DNA of 61,358 nt. Source: Dehalococcoidia bacterium (GTDB lineage Bacteria > Chloroflexota > Dehalococcoidia > SM23-28-2 > RBG-16-64-32). Position numbers and translations under genes: made by a program. Position 1 is the stretch's first letter; every line of letters starts with the position of its first letter. Of this stretch, positions 50,992 to 60,253 are shown one piece after another. A model generated the notes under the pieces. It was given only the letters and a program-made list of their open reading frames with translations, was not told where the DNA came from and made no database searches. The stretch lies in assembly GCA_030690405.1 (NCBI GenBank), contig JAUYGU010000016.1, positions 1 through 61,358 of the forward strand. The letters run 5' to 3'.

Positions 50992-51686
50992 ACCTGCACC
51001 TCGACCATAATCAGCTCCGCCGGCCGGCGGGCCCGTAGCGCCAGCCGTTCTTCGTCCCGGATGCGGGCGGCGTCCCCCGCCGCCAGCCTCTCACCGTTCA
51101 GTTCAGCCTCTCCCTCTATCAGGAAGAGGTAGGCGCCGAAGCCGCGCTTGAACTGATGCTCCAGCGACTGACCCTCTTCCAGCCGCGACACGTAGACCGA
51201 TGCGTCCTGGTGCACGCTGACACCGGATGAGCCGTCCGGCGTGATGACCGGCAGGAGGACGTTGGTGCGGTCCTCCCGCGTGAACACCTTTTGCTCCACC
51301 GAGGGCGGCAGACCGCGCTCCCGCGGCATGATCCACATCTGGATGAACCGAATGGGCTCCGTCTGGGAGGCGTTCTGCTCGGAGTGGTAGGCCCCTGAGC
51401 CGAGGGTCATCCGCTGCACGGAGCCGGCCGGCAGGACGCCGCCGTTGCCCAGGCTGTCGGCGTGCCTGAAGGTGCCCTCCACAACGTACGTCAGCCCCTC
51501 GATGTCGCGGTGGGGGTGCATCGGCCAGACGGCCCCCGGCACCAGGCGGTCGTCGTTGAACACGCGCAGGGTGCCGAACCCCATGTTCTGCGGATCGTAG
51601 TACTCATCGAAGGAGAAGTGCCAGTTGGCGGAGAACCAGCCGCCCTCCTTGTGGTAGATTTCGTCCTTCCGCCGAAAGCTAATCAT
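50988..51686 (-). CDS. Pirin-family protein
   Basis: A 232-aa two-cupin protein: HPHRDIEGLTYVVEGTFRHA (metal His), MTLGSGAYHSEQNASQTEP and a second cupin (GFGAYLFLIEGEAELNGERL). Pirins bind a metal; some are quercetin dioxygenases. ATG 51,686 with GAGGAG upstream; a longer frame to 51,770 lacks a ribosome site. Monocistronic. Confidence 0.88.
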   Translation of the reverse strand: MISFRRKDEIYHKEGGWFSANWHFSFDEYYDPQNMGFGTLRVFNDDRLVPGAVWPMHPHRDIEGLTYVVEGTFRHADSLGNGGVLPAGSVQRMTLGSGAYHSEQNASQTEPIRFIQMWIMPRERGLPPSVEQKVFTREDRTNVLLPVITPDGSSGVSVHQDASVYVSRLEEGQSLEHQFKRGFGAYLFLIEGEAELNGERLAAGDAARIRDEERLALRARRPAELIMVEVQV

Positions 51687-51933
51687 TGACTCCTCGCTTC
51701 GCCGGGTACCGCCAGGACTCTCGAGAGCTGAGTCACCCTCATCACTCGGCCAGCGACGGCAGTCAGCCATCCGTAAGATTTCGATTATGCTTCGCTTGAC
51801 ATTCTATGCTAGAATACGGCCTCGCGTCGTCGCGGGGATGAATTCTCACGGTCAGCATGAAAGGCTAGTAGAAGCAGTGATGGCTCTAACTGAATTCCTA
51901 TACATTTCTTGTGCTGCGCGCGTGTCATTATCG

Positions 51934-51939
51934 TAAAAT
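51934..51939 (+). promoter_or_regulatory. Candidate -10 box of the LPxTG-like protein gene
   Basis: TAAAAT about 95 nt before the TTG start, preceded by TTGTGC at a 19-nt distance, which is longer than usual. A TGCTAGAAT element near 51,808 is an alternative. Confidence 0.3.
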
Positions 51940-52032
51940 CTTCATGAACGGAGTGTCTACCGATTGCCTGGCTGGCGGCCAGACGAGGATGGCGGGCTCA
52001 ACAAGAGGTTGAAGCCAAAGGGGAGGATAAAT

Positions 52033-52908
52033 TTGAATAGGAAAGACCAGACGCTCTCAACCGGCGTCCTCGTAGTCGTCGCTATCGTCATCGCCGTCGG
52101 CGCGATGCTGGCGGCCGTCAGCCTGGGCGCACTCGGGTCACCGGGAGCGTCAGCGGTGGATAACCACGGCGACTGCACCGGCGCCATAGTGAGTATCGCA
52201 CCCGACAGCGACGACCTGGCAACGTACGACGCCGGCAGCGACGTTATCACCGGCGTCTGCCTTAAAGCGGGCAACACGGAGACCCACACATTCTTCGACG
52301 CGGACGAGGCGGGAGACTGCTACACGATCAGCGGCATCGGCACGTCCTCTGTGACGGTGGAGAGGACCGGCGACGAGAGCGATTGCCAGGCCATCTCCCA
52401 CATCGACGTGATAGTGGAGACGCCCACCCCCACGCCGACACCCACCCCTCCGCCCACGCCAACGCCGACGCCTACGCCTACGCCAACACCCACGCCTACG
52501 CCCACGCCCACGGCAACACCCACACCCACACCCACGCCCACACCCACGCCAACGCCAACACCCACGCCTACGCCCACGCCCACACCCACGCCCACACCCA
52601 CGCCAACACCCACACCCACACCCACACCCACACCCACGCCTACGCCTACGCCAACCCCAACACCCACGCTTACGCCCACGCCTACGCCAACTCCCACCGT
52701 TCAGCCTACGGCCACGCCCACGGCAACAGCTACGGCCGTGCCAACCGCTGTGTTGGGCCAAACCCAGGCCCCGAGCACCCTCCCCGCCACAGGCGATGAG
52801 CCGGGCGGAGACAATAGCAACTCTTCAGCGCTGCTTCTCGCGCTGGGCGGACTGGCCATCCTCGGCGGCGTCGGAACGCTGGCAGCCGCCGCCAGACGCA
52901 GGCGCTAA
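52033..52908 (+). CDS. Sortase-type (LPxTG-like) surface protein with Thr-Pro linker
   Basis: About 291 aa. N-terminal membrane/signal segment ([20 protein letters not shown]), a small secreted domain ([35 protein letters not shown]) with four Cys, then about 100 residues of Thr-Pro repeats, and a C-terminal sorting-type signal: [11 protein letters not shown], a hydrophobic helix and RRRR. LPATG fits LPxTG. TTG start at 52,033 is supported by GGGGAGGA. A sortase is expected elsewhere in the genome. Monocistronic, with a strong terminator after it. Confidence 0.8.
   Translation: MNRKDQTLSTGVLVVVAIVIAVGAMLAAVSLGALGSPGASAVDNHGDCTGAIVSIAPDSDDLATYDAGSDVITGVCLKAGNTETHTFFDADEAGDCYTISGIGTSSVTVERTGDESDCQAISHIDVIVETPTPTPTPTPPPTPTPTPTPTPTPTPTPTPTATPTPTPTPTPTPTPTPTPTPTPTPTPTPTPTPTPTPTPTPTPTPTPTPTPTLTPTPTPTPTVQPTATPTATATAVPTAVLGQTQAPSTLPATGDEPGGDNSNSSALLLALGGLAILGGVGTLAAAARRRR
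52420..52710 (+). repeat. Low-complexity (CCCACN)n tract encoding Thr-Pro repeats
   Basis: About 290 bp of 6-nt units (ACGCCC, ACACCC, ACGCCG variants). Short reads collapse easily here, so the length may vary between strains or assemblies. Confidence 0.85.
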
Positions 52909-52930
52909 CGGCGAACCGATTGCGTAAGCA

Positions 52931-52962
52931 GAGGCCGCCCCGCTCGAAAGCGGGGCGGCCTC
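52931..52962. terminator. Bidirectional hairpin terminator
   Basis: A 14-bp perfect stem (GAGGCCGCCCCGCT and complement) with a CGAA loop. It lies between convergent genes; the last base reaches the stop of the gene at 52,961. No long U tract. Confidence 0.7.
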
Positions 52963-53362
52963 ACCGTCCCTCCAGCCAGCGAGCGATCTTGCCCGCGTTG
53001 TCGCGCAGGCTGAGCTTCGCCTCGCCGATGAGCCAGCGGTAGCAGCCCAGCCGCTGCGATGCGTCCTCCGCGTAGTCGTGCCAGGCGAGGACGAACGCCC
53101 GCCCCGGCGCCTTCGCCGAACCGGGCTTCGGGAAGAGATGCACGTATATCGTGCCGCCGTCGTCCGTGAGGCCGATTCCCTCGACCGCGGATTGCATCAG
53201 CTCCTCGCGGCCGATGCCGGCCAGCTCCCGCCGCAGCTCCCGCTCCAGGAATCGCAGGGCCATCGGCTCCAGCTTACACCCGCGGGCCGAAGACCGCCGC
53301 GGAGCGCCCAACACGAACCGAAGGCCAGGCTCAAGGCTGGCCTTCACCACGTGGACGACCAT
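52961..53362 (-). CDS. Hypothetical protein
   Basis: About 133 aa. It starts MVVHVVKASLEPGLRFVLG, has LRFLERELRRELAGIGREEL, GGTIYVHLFPKPGSAKAPGR and ends AFVLAWHDYAEDASQRLGCY, KIARWLEGR. No family recognised. Start is uncertain: 53,362 (6 nt after the upstream stop) or ATG 53,263. Probably cotranscribed with the luciferase-like gene. Confidence 0.55.
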   Translation of the reverse strand: MVVHVVKASLEPGLRFVLGAPRRSSARGCKLEPMALRFLERELRRELAGIGREELMQSAVEGIGLTDDGGTIYVHLFPKPGSAKAPGRAFVLAWHDYAEDASQRLGCYRWLIGEAKLSLRDNAGKIARWLEGR

Positions 53363-53367
53363 GCCGC

Positions 53368-54393
53368 CTAGCCGTAGAACGCGCTGGCGATGGCACCGGC
53401 GTAGGCCATCACCTTCTCCGCCGGCAGGGCGTAGGGCGCGGGCACCGGGCAGAGCGAGTCCGCCACCTCCCACAGCGGCGCCACCTTCTTGCGCACCTCG
53501 TCCACGGGGCCGCAGGCGACGAACGTCTCCACCATCTCGTCGGGCACGAGGTGGGCGACGCCCGCGAAGTCGCCCCGCTTCACCCCCTCCTGCAGGCGGC
53601 GCGCCTCCTCCCGGAAACCGTGGGCCGCCCAGTACTCCTCGTACTGCTCCGCGCCGGCGTAGAAGGCGATCGTCGGCCGGGCGTCGTTGATCGCCTCCTT
53701 CTTATCGTTGTTGATGTTGACCCAGGGCCAGATGCTCACCTCAATGTCGGAGCGCTTCTTGCCGGCCCGCTTGAGGCCGCGCTCGATGAACTGCGGCATC
53801 TCTTCGGTGGCCCAGGGGACGGACCAGATCGGGTGGCCCATGACGCCGTCCGCGATCTCCGCCGCCAAGGCGAGCAACGGCCCCCGCAGGGCGGCGACCC
53901 AGATGGGGATATCGGTCCGCAGCGGCGGCGGCGGCGGCGGCAGCTGGCTGAAGTCGTGGTGGTGGTAGACGCCATCGTAGCGCTTCAGCTCCCCCGTGTG
54001 CGCCTTCGCGATCACCAGCCGCACGATCTCCACCACCTCCCGCATGTGCTCCAGCGGCTTGCCGTAGGGCATGCCGAAGGCCCCCTCGCTCCAGGCGCGC
54101 ACGCTGCAGCCCAGGCCCAGCGTGAACCGTCCGCCGCTGATCCGGTCCAGGTCGATAGCCGCGACCGCCGTCTCGAACGGGCTGCGCACGAAGGCGAGGG
54201 CGATGCCAGTAGCGAGGCGGACGCGCTCCGTGACAGAGGCGGCGGCGGCCAGCGGCACGAAGGGCGGGCCGTAGACCTGGGGCGCGAACAGCCCCTCCAG
54301 GCCGGCGGCCTCGAACATCTTCGCCTGGAGGGCGAGGGCGCCCGGCGGCACCGTGGGCGTGATGACGCCCCATATCGGCTTCTTGGGGGGCAT
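53368..54393 (-). CDS. LLM-class flavin/F420-dependent oxidoreductase
   Basis: A 341-aa luciferase-like monooxygenase-fold protein: ALQAKMFEAAGLEGLFAPQV, RVRLATGIALAFVRSPFETA, DLDRISGGRFTLGLGCSVRA and FVACGPVDEVRKKVAPLWEV. Similar proteins in Chloroflexota and Actinobacteria use F420 or FMN; substrate unknown. The start at 54,393 has GAGGAGG upstream. Divergent from glpK with about 110 nt between. Confidence 0.9.
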   Translation of the reverse strand: MPPKKPIWGVITPTVPPGALALQAKMFEAAGLEGLFAPQVYGPPFVPLAAAASVTERVRLATGIALAFVRSPFETAVAAIDLDRISGGRFTLGLGCSVRAWSEGAFGMPYGKPLEHMREVVEIVRLVIAKAHTGELKRYDGVYHHHDFSQLPPPPPPLRTDIPIWVAALRGPLLALAAEIADGVMGHPIWSVPWATEEMPQFIERGLKRAGKKRSDIEVSIWPWVNINNDKKEAINDARPTIAFYAGAEQYEEYWAAHGFREEARRLQEGVKRGDFAGVAHLVPDEMVETFVACGPVDEVRKKVAPLWEVADSLCPVPAPYALPAEKVMAYAGAIASAFYG

Positions 54394-54503
54394 GGCTGCA
54401 CCTCCTCTTGCGGACAGCGACTCTGTGCCGCAATGATCGGGGCCCGACCGCCCGAAGTCAACTCTCGACACCGCCGAACGGCGGATGCTAACCTTGCGGC
54501 ATC

Positions 54504-55981
54504 GTGGCCGACTTCGTCCTCGCCCTCGACCAGGGCACGTCCTCCTCGCGCGCCATCCTGTTCGACCGCGTCGGCGCGCCTGTCGCCTCCGCTCAGGAGC
54601 CATTCGAGCAGATCTACCCGCAGCCCGGCTGGGTGGAGCACGACCCGGAGGAGATCTGGCGGACGCAGATCGAAACCGCGCGGCAGGCGATGGCGCAGGC
54701 GAACGCCTCGCCCGCCGACGTCGCCGCCATCGGCATCACCAATCAGCGCGAGACGACGCTCATCTGGGACCGCGCGGGCCGCCCCATCGCCAACGCGATC
54801 GTCTGGCAGGACCGGCGCACCGCCGGGACGTGCGAGGAGCTCCGCGCCCGCGGGCTGGAGCCGCTCTTCCGGGAGCGCACCGGCCTGCTGCTGGACCCCT
54901 ACTTCTCCGGCACGAAGGTGAAGTGGCTCCTGGACAACGTGCCGGGGCCCGCGGACGCGCGGAGCGCGGCGAGCTGATGTTCGGCACCGTGGACAGCTGG
55001 CTCATCTACCGCCTGACCGGCGCCCACGCGACGGACTACAGCAACGCCTCCCGCACGCTCATGTACGACATCTTCCAGCGCCGCTGGGACGAGGAGCTGC
55101 TGTCCGCGCTGGACGTGCCGCCCTCGCTGCTGCCGGAGGTGCGGCCGTCGTCCGGCGTATTCGGGGAGACGGCGCTGCTGGGCGGCGCGATCCCCGTCGC
55201 CGGGGTCGCCGGCGACCAGCAGGCGGCGCTGTTCGGCCAGGCCTGCTTCTCGCCCGGCATGGCGAAGAACACCTACGGCACCGGCGCCTTCCTCCTGATG
55301 AACATCGGCGAGCGACGGGTGGCGTCGCAGTCGCTGGTGAGCACCATCGCCTGGGGGCTGCCGGAAGGCGTCACCTACGCGCTGGAGGGGTCGATCTTCA
55401 TCGCCGGGGCGGCCGTGCAATGGCTGCGCGACGAGCTGGGGATCATCGCTACCGCCGCCGAATCGGAGTCGCTGGCGGCCAGCGTGCCCGATTCGAACGG
55501 GGTGTACCTGGTGCCGGCGTTCGTCGGCCTGGGCGCCCCGCACTGGGACCCGCACGCCCGCGGCGCCATCTTCGGCCTCACCCGCGGCGCCAGCAAGGCG
55601 CACGTCACCCGCGCCGTCCTGGAGGCGATCGCCTTCCAGAGCCGCGACGTGATCGAGGCGGTGGAGGCCGACTCCGGCGTCAAGCTGGAGGAGTTGCGGG
55701 TGGACGGCGGCGCCGCCGCCAACGACCTCATACTGCAGATACAGGCGGACATCCTGGGCCGCGACGTGGTGCGACCGGCCGTCACGGAGACGACCGCCCT
55801 GGGGGCGGCCTACCTGGCGGGGCTGGCCACCGGCTTCTGGAAGAGCACCGAAGAAGTGGCCGCGAACTGGCGCGTGGACCGGCGCTTCAGCCCGCAGATG
55901 CCGGCGGACCGGCGGGAGGAGTTGTACGCGGGCTGGAAGCGGGCGGTGGCGCGGGCGCTGGGCTGGGCGAAGGAAGGCTAA
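54504..55981 (+). CDS. glpK: Glycerol kinase, frameshifted at about 54,945
   Basis: Two frames together give a full-length FGGY kinase. Frame one: [75 protein letters not shown]. Frame two, from about 54,960: [35 protein letters not shown] and [21 protein letters not shown] single missing base in a GGGGCCC run restores the frame. Glycerol kinase phosphorylates glycerol with ATP. GTG start. I think a sequence error or recent mutation; I keep it as one gene. Confidence 0.9.
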
Positions 55982-57264
55982 GGCGTGGGGCTCTGGGTCG
56001 CTGCCGGCGAAGGCGTGGGGGTTGGCGATGGCGGCGGGGGCGGCGGCGTCGGCGAAGGCGCCGGCGGCAGTGTGGGCGTGGCGGGGGGCTGCGTCGGCGA
56101 GGGTCGCGGCGCCGGGGGCGGTGGCGGAGGGGGCGAAGGCGGCTGCGACCGGTCCAGGACTCCTGCCTTCGGCTCGTAGGTCGCCTCGAAGTAGTCCCAG
56201 ACGATGCCGGATAGCCGGGCGCCGAACGAGTAGCCGGTGTACTCCGTCCTCGCCTTCTGCGACAGGTAGGTGATGACGTAAGCCTTCTCCTTCCCATCGG
56301 CGCCGGTGAATGTGACCAATCCCGCGTCGTTGTTGACCCAGCCGTCGCGGTCCCAGAAGTAGCCTATCTTGTGGGCCACAGTCGCCGCCCTGGGCAGCTG
56401 CCCGGGCAGGATGTAGTTCAGGTAGGGGGCTATGTTGCGCAGGCGGGCCAGCGTGTACTCTGTCCACTCCGGCTCAAACAGCTGCCCCCGGTACAGCTTG
56501 GTGAGCACCATATTCGTCTCCAGCGCGGTCAAACGGTTCAGCCGGGGCTGTAGCGGGAAGAAGGGCACTTGGTTGAATTCGGAGGCGACCATCCCCCACG
56601 ACCGCATCAGTTCCTGGCCGCGGGCCACTCCCGCCGGGTAGCTCGGGAACACCGCGCCCAGGAGGCGGTACACCTGTGGCGGGAAGCTGTGGCCGATCCC
56701 CACGTTGACGTTATAGGCGACGCTGTCCGGGTCCGCGCGACCGGCCTGGAACTCGCCGACCGCCGCGAACAGTGCGAACATGTTGATGGTGCATCCGGTG
56801 CGGTGGAGGTCGTTGCCGCCCAGGGAGATCGTCTCGCCGGTCTGGAGGTCGGTGACGGCGATGCCGACTTCGATGCCACCCACTTGCGCCGCGTACGCCT
56901 CGATCTCCTTCGCCAGCGTGTCACGCAGCGCCAGGAACTCCGGCGAGACGTTCACGTTCTCGGGGATCACGCCGTTGGGAGTGGGGGTCTCCACGGCCTC
57001 GCCTGCCGGCGAAGCGCTCCCCTCCGGGACCGGCGTTCTCTCCTCCTGCGGCGGGTCGCCGGAGAAGACCGAGCCCCCACCGGCCCCACCGGCACCGCCC
57101 ACGACCGCGCTCGGCGGCCGTGTCGGCAGCGGGCGCTCATCGCCGAGGACACCCAGCGCCAGGGCGAGGCTGCCGCCCATGACCGCCAGCGCCGCGGCCA
57201 CGCCGCCGACCGCCATCGCTGCGTGGCGGATGGTTGTGCCGTCTAGTGCTCTGCTACTTGCCAT
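55978..57264 (-). CDS. Class-A beta-lactamase-fold protein with substituted active site
   Basis: A 428-aa protein: N-terminal membrane helix ([20 protein letters not shown]), a Pro-rich part, a serine-hydrolase-like domain (about 110-350) and a C-terminal Pro/Ser/Thr-rich tail. At the SxxK position the sequence reads [10 protein letters not shown]: Cys158 and Asn161 replace the nucleophile Ser and base Lys. The later K-(T/S)-G box reads AHKIGYFW. It probably binds, rather than hydrolyses, peptidoglycan or antibiotics. GGGAGA precedes ATG 57,264. Confidence 0.75.
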   Translation of the reverse strand: MASSRALDGTTIRHAAMAVGGVAAALAVMGGSLALALGVLGDERPLPTRPPSAVVGGAGGAGGGSVFSGDPPQEERTPVPEGSASPAGEAVETPTPNGVIPENVNVSPEFLALRDTLAKEIEAYAAQVGGIEVGIAVTDLQTGETISLGGNDLHRTGCTINMFALFAAVGEFQAGRADPDSVAYNVNVGIGHSFPPQVYRLLGAVFPSYPAGVARGQELMRSWGMVASEFNQVPFFPLQPRLNRLTALETNMVLTKLYRGQLFEPEWTEYTLARLRNIAPYLNYILPGQLPRAATVAHKIGYFWDRDGWVNNDAGLVTFTGADGKEKAYVITYLSQKARTEYTGYSFGARLSGIVWDYFEATYEPKAGVLDRSQPPSPPPPPPPAPRPSPTQPPATPTLPPAPSPTPPPPPPSPTPTPSPAATQSPTP

Positions 57265-57462
57265 GCGTTCTCCCGCGGCAGGCGCCAGCCGTTCTCGACG
57301 AAATAGACGCGGCCCCGCCAATAGAAGTAACGCCATAATGAACGCCAAGGATACCAGTTTGCGCGCGCTAGAATGCCGAACGCTCTGCATCTCCGCACTA
57401 TCCGCTGTATTTCTGCCGTCCTCTACGTGAGGAACATTCAGTATACAACCGCTGGCCTGTGC

Positions 57463-57468
57463 TAGACT
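57463..57468 (+). promoter_or_regulatory. Extended -10 box of a probable leaderless promoter
   Basis: TGC immediately before TAGACT forms an extended -10 element; 8 nt later comes the GTG at 57,477. Confidence 0.45.
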
Positions 57469-57476
57469 CTTATGTC

Positions 57477-58925
57477 GTGCCGAACCTCAAGCTCGTTCGG
57501 GAGCTCCAGCGGGCCGTGGGCCGAAAATGGGTCCTGCACACCCCCGAGGACCTCATAGTCTACGAGTACGACGCGACGATCGAGCGCGGCCTGCCGGAGG
57601 CCGTGGTCCTGCCGGACAGCGCGGAGCAGGTCGCCGAAGTGGTGCGAATCGCCCGCCGCCATGAGGCGCCGGTCACGGCGCGCGGCGCCGGCACCGGCCT
57701 CTCCGGCGGCGCCATCCCCTGCGACGGCGGCATCGTCATCGTCACCTCCCGCATGAACCGCATCCTGGAGGTCGACGCGGAGAACCGGATCGCCGTGGTA
57801 GAGCCGGGAGTCGTCAATCTGGACGTCAGCCGCGCGGTGGCCGTCCACGGCCTCTACTACGCGCCCGACCCGTCCAGCCAGAAGGCCTGCACCATCGGCG
57901 GCAACGTGGCGGAGAATGCCGGCGGCCCTCACTGCCTCCGCTACGGCACCACCACGAACCACGTCCTCGGCCTCGAAGTCGTTACGCCGGAGGGCGATAT
58001 CGTCTGGCTGGGCGGCAGGGCGCCGGACCCCGCCGGATACGACCTCACCGGCCTCGCCGTCGGCTCCGAGGGGACGCTCTGCATCGTCACCAAGGTCATC
58101 GTCCGGCTGCTGCACAGCCCGGAGTCCACAGTGACGCTGCTGGCGATCTTCGACGAGGTGGACCAGGCGTCAGGCGCCGTCTCCGCCATCATCGCCCAGG
58201 GGATAGTGCCCTCGGCGCTGGAGATGATCGACGGCAACACGATGCGCGCCGTGGAGGAGGCCGTCCACGCCGGCTACCCGCCGGACGCCGGCGCCGCGCT
58301 GCTGATCGAGGTGGACGGGCTGGAGGAGGAGACCCGCGAGCTGGCGGAGTCCGTGCAGGCGATCTGTCAGGAGCTGGGGACACGTGAGCTGCGCATCGGC
58401 TTCTCGGTGGAGGACCGCGAGCGGCTCTGGGCGGGCCGTAAGGGGGCACTGGGCGCGCTGGGCCGCCTGGCGCCCTCGTACTACATACTGGACGGCGTCG
58501 TGCCGAGGACGAAGCTGCCGGCTGTGTTACGCGGCGTCTACGAGGCCTGCGACCGCTTCGGCTTTCAGGTGGCGAACGTGTTCCACGCCGGCGACGGCAA
58601 CCTCCACCCGAACATCATGTTCGACGAGCGCGTTCCCGGCGCCACCCAGCGCGTCCTCGACCTGGGCGAGGTGATCATGCGGCTCTGCGTCGAGGCGGGC
58701 GGCTCCATCACCGGCGAGCACGGCGTGGGCTACGAGAAGCGGAACTACATGTCCTGGATCTTCTCCGAGGACGACCTGGAGGTGATGGCGCGAGTGAAGC
58801 TGGCCTTCGGCGCGGGGGACGCCTTCAACCCGGGGAAGGTCTTCCCCTCCTCCAAGGGCTGCGGCGAGGTGTCGTCCCGGATGCGGGCGGCTATCGCCAA
58901 GGCCGGGCCGGACGCCTACGTGTGA
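57477..58925 (+). CDS. glcD: Glycolate oxidase, FAD-linked subunit GlcD
   Basis: A 482-aa flavoprotein: VTARGAGTGLSGGAIPCDGG (FAD-binding), GGNVAENAGGPHCLRYGTTT, EGTLCIVTKVIVRL, NVFHAGDGNLHPNIMFD and GSITGEHGVGYEK. Oxidises glycolate or D-lactate-like 2-hydroxyacids. I set the start at GTG 57,477, which lies 8 nt after an extended -10; GTG at 57,459 is inside the -10. First gene of glcD-glcE-glcF. Confidence 0.93.
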   Translation: MPNLKLVRELQRAVGRKWVLHTPEDLIVYEYDATIERGLPEAVVLPDSAEQVAEVVRIARRHEAPVTARGAGTGLSGGAIPCDGGIVIVTSRMNRILEVDAENRIAVVEPGVVNLDVSRAVAVHGLYYAPDPSSQKACTIGGNVAENAGGPHCLRYGTTTNHVLGLEVVTPEGDIVWLGGRAPDPAGYDLTGLAVGSEGTLCIVTKVIVRLLHSPESTVTLLAIFDEVDQASGAVSAIIAQGIVPSALEMIDGNTMRAVEEAVHAGYPPDAGAALLIEVDGLEEETRELAESVQAICQELGTRELRIGFSVEDRERLWAGRKGALGALGRLAPSYYILDGVVPRTKLPAVLRGVYEACDRFGFQVANVFHAGDGNLHPNIMFDERVPGATQRVLDLGEVIMRLCVEAGGSITGEHGVGYEKRNYMSWIFSEDDLEVMARVKLAFGAGDAFNPGKVFPSSKGCGEVSSRMRAAIAKAGPDAYV

Positions 58926-58961
58926 GTGCGATGGCGTATCCCGTCCTCTTCCCAACCGAAA

Positions 58962-59000
58962 GACAGGCTTCAGCCTGTCGTTGTCAGCCTGAAGGCTGAC
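58962..59000. repeat. Two tandem perfect palindromes
   Basis: GACAGGCTTCAGCCTGTC (58,962-58,979) and GTCAGCCTGAAGGCTGAC (58,983-59,000) are each 18-nt perfect palindromes, 3 nt apart, between glcD and glcE. The pattern resembles dispersed intergenic palindromes seen in several bacterial groups. Confidence 0.7.
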
Positions 59001-59017
59001 CCACCGCATATCGAACG

Positions 59018-60253
59018 ATGACCAAGCAAGCGTCCCTGCTCAACCGGCTGGAGTCCACCGTCGGGCGCGAAGGCGTCCTAGCGGACGTCGCGGCCTTCGC
59101 CGTCGACGGCCTGACGCCGCAGGCGGCGGTCGCGCCCGCCAGCTACGAGCAGACCGCGGAGGTGATGCGATACGCCCACGCCGAGGGGCTGGCCGTCATC
59201 CCCTGGGGCGGCGGCGCCCACATGCACACCGGCAACGTGCCATGCCGTTACGACATCGCCCTCAGCCTGTCGCGGCTGAACGCGGTCGTGGAGCATGAGC
59301 CGGCTGACCTCACCGCCACCGTGCAGGCCGGCATACCCCTCGGCGAGCTCCAGCGACACCTCGGCGGCGCCAACCAACTCCTGCCGCTGGACCCGCCGGG
59401 CGGAGAGCGCGCCACGATCGGCGGCATCCTGGCCGCGAACGCCTGGGGCCCCTGGCGTCACGCCTTCGGCACCGCCCGCGACATGACGATCGGCCTGCGC
59501 GTCGTCACCGCCGAGGGGCGGATCACCAGGGCGGGCGGCCGGGTGGTGAAGAACGTGGCGGGCTACGACCTCTGCAAGCTGTACATCGGCTCCCTGGGCA
59601 CCCTCGGCATTATCGTGGAGGCGACGTTCAAGCTGGCGCCAATGCCGCAGGCGGTAGCCACGGTCGCCACAGCCTGCGAATCAGCCGCGGAGGCCTGCGG
59701 CCTCGCCTCCGCCCTGCAACGCCGCGGCCTCGCCGTGCGCGCCATCTCTCTCATGAACCGCCCGGAGGCGTCCGGGGGCAGCCGGTACGCCTTCGCCGTC
59801 GAGCTTGCGGGCACCCCCGCGGCGGTCGACCGGTCGCGACGGGAGGTTGCCGGCCTGACCCCGCTCGAAGCCCTCGCTAAGATGCCTGCGCACCAGCCCG
59901 GCGACAGCGATTCTCTATTATGTAAAGCCTCCGTACTCCCTTCCCGTCTCCCTGCCCTCATCCACTCCCTGGAGGCGCTGGAGGCCCCCCGGCTGCTGGC
60001 GTATCCGGCCGTCGGCGTCTGCTACGCCGCCTGGGCGTCGCCGCTCGACGCGGAGAGCATCGCAGGCGCGGTGCGGGAGCTCACGTCCGCGGCCGGCGGC
60101 ACGCTGGTCCTGGAGCGCTGCCCGCTCGACCTCAAGCGCCGCACCGACGTGTTCGGCGAGCCTCCCGCGTCCTTTGAGCTGATGCGGCGCATCAAGGAGC
60201 AATTCGACCCGCGCGGCGTCCTCAGCCCCGGTCGCTTCGTCGGGAGGCTTTGA
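59018..60253 (+). CDS. glcE: Glycolate oxidase subunit GlcE
   Basis: A 411-aa FAD-binding protein: RYAHAEGLAVIPWGGGAHMH, LGELQRHLGGANQLLPLDPP, TIGGILAANAWGPWRHAFGT, RDMTIGLRVVTAEGRITRAG, GRVVKNVAGYDLCKLYIGSL and a C-terminal FDPRGVLSPGRFV. The second flavoprotein of the complex. Its stop overlaps the glcF start (TGATG). Confidence 0.92.
   Translation: MTKQASLLNRLESTVGREGVLADVAAFAVDGLTPQAAVAPASYEQTAEVMRYAHAEGLAVIPWGGGAHMHTGNVPCRYDIALSLSRLNAVVEHEPADLTATVQAGIPLGELQRHLGGANQLLPLDPPGGERATIGGILAANAWGPWRHAFGTARDMTIGLRVVTAEGRITRAGGRVVKNVAGYDLCKLYIGSLGTLGIIVEATFKLAPMPQAVATVATACESAAEACGLASALQRRGLAVRAISLMNRPEASGGSRYAFAVELAGTPAAVDRSRREVAGLTPLEALAKMPAHQPGDSDSLLCKASVLPSRLPALIHSLEALEAPRLLAYPAVGVCYAAWASPLDAESIAGAVRELTSAAGGTLVLERCPLDLKRRTDVFGEPPASFELMRRIKEQFDPRGVLSPGRFVGRL

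Noticed and set aside
52320..52697. A Gly-Val repeat frame on the minus strand
   Set aside because: It is the antisense of the Thr-Pro repeat tract.
52420..52710. Possible CRISPR array
   Set aside because: Units are 6 nt and in a coding frame; there are no spacers of 30-40 nt.
54899..56467. A 522-aa frame on the minus strand
   Set aside because: Antisense to glpK and shifted across the end of the lactamase-like gene; its sequence is His/Arg/Pro-rich and unlike any family.
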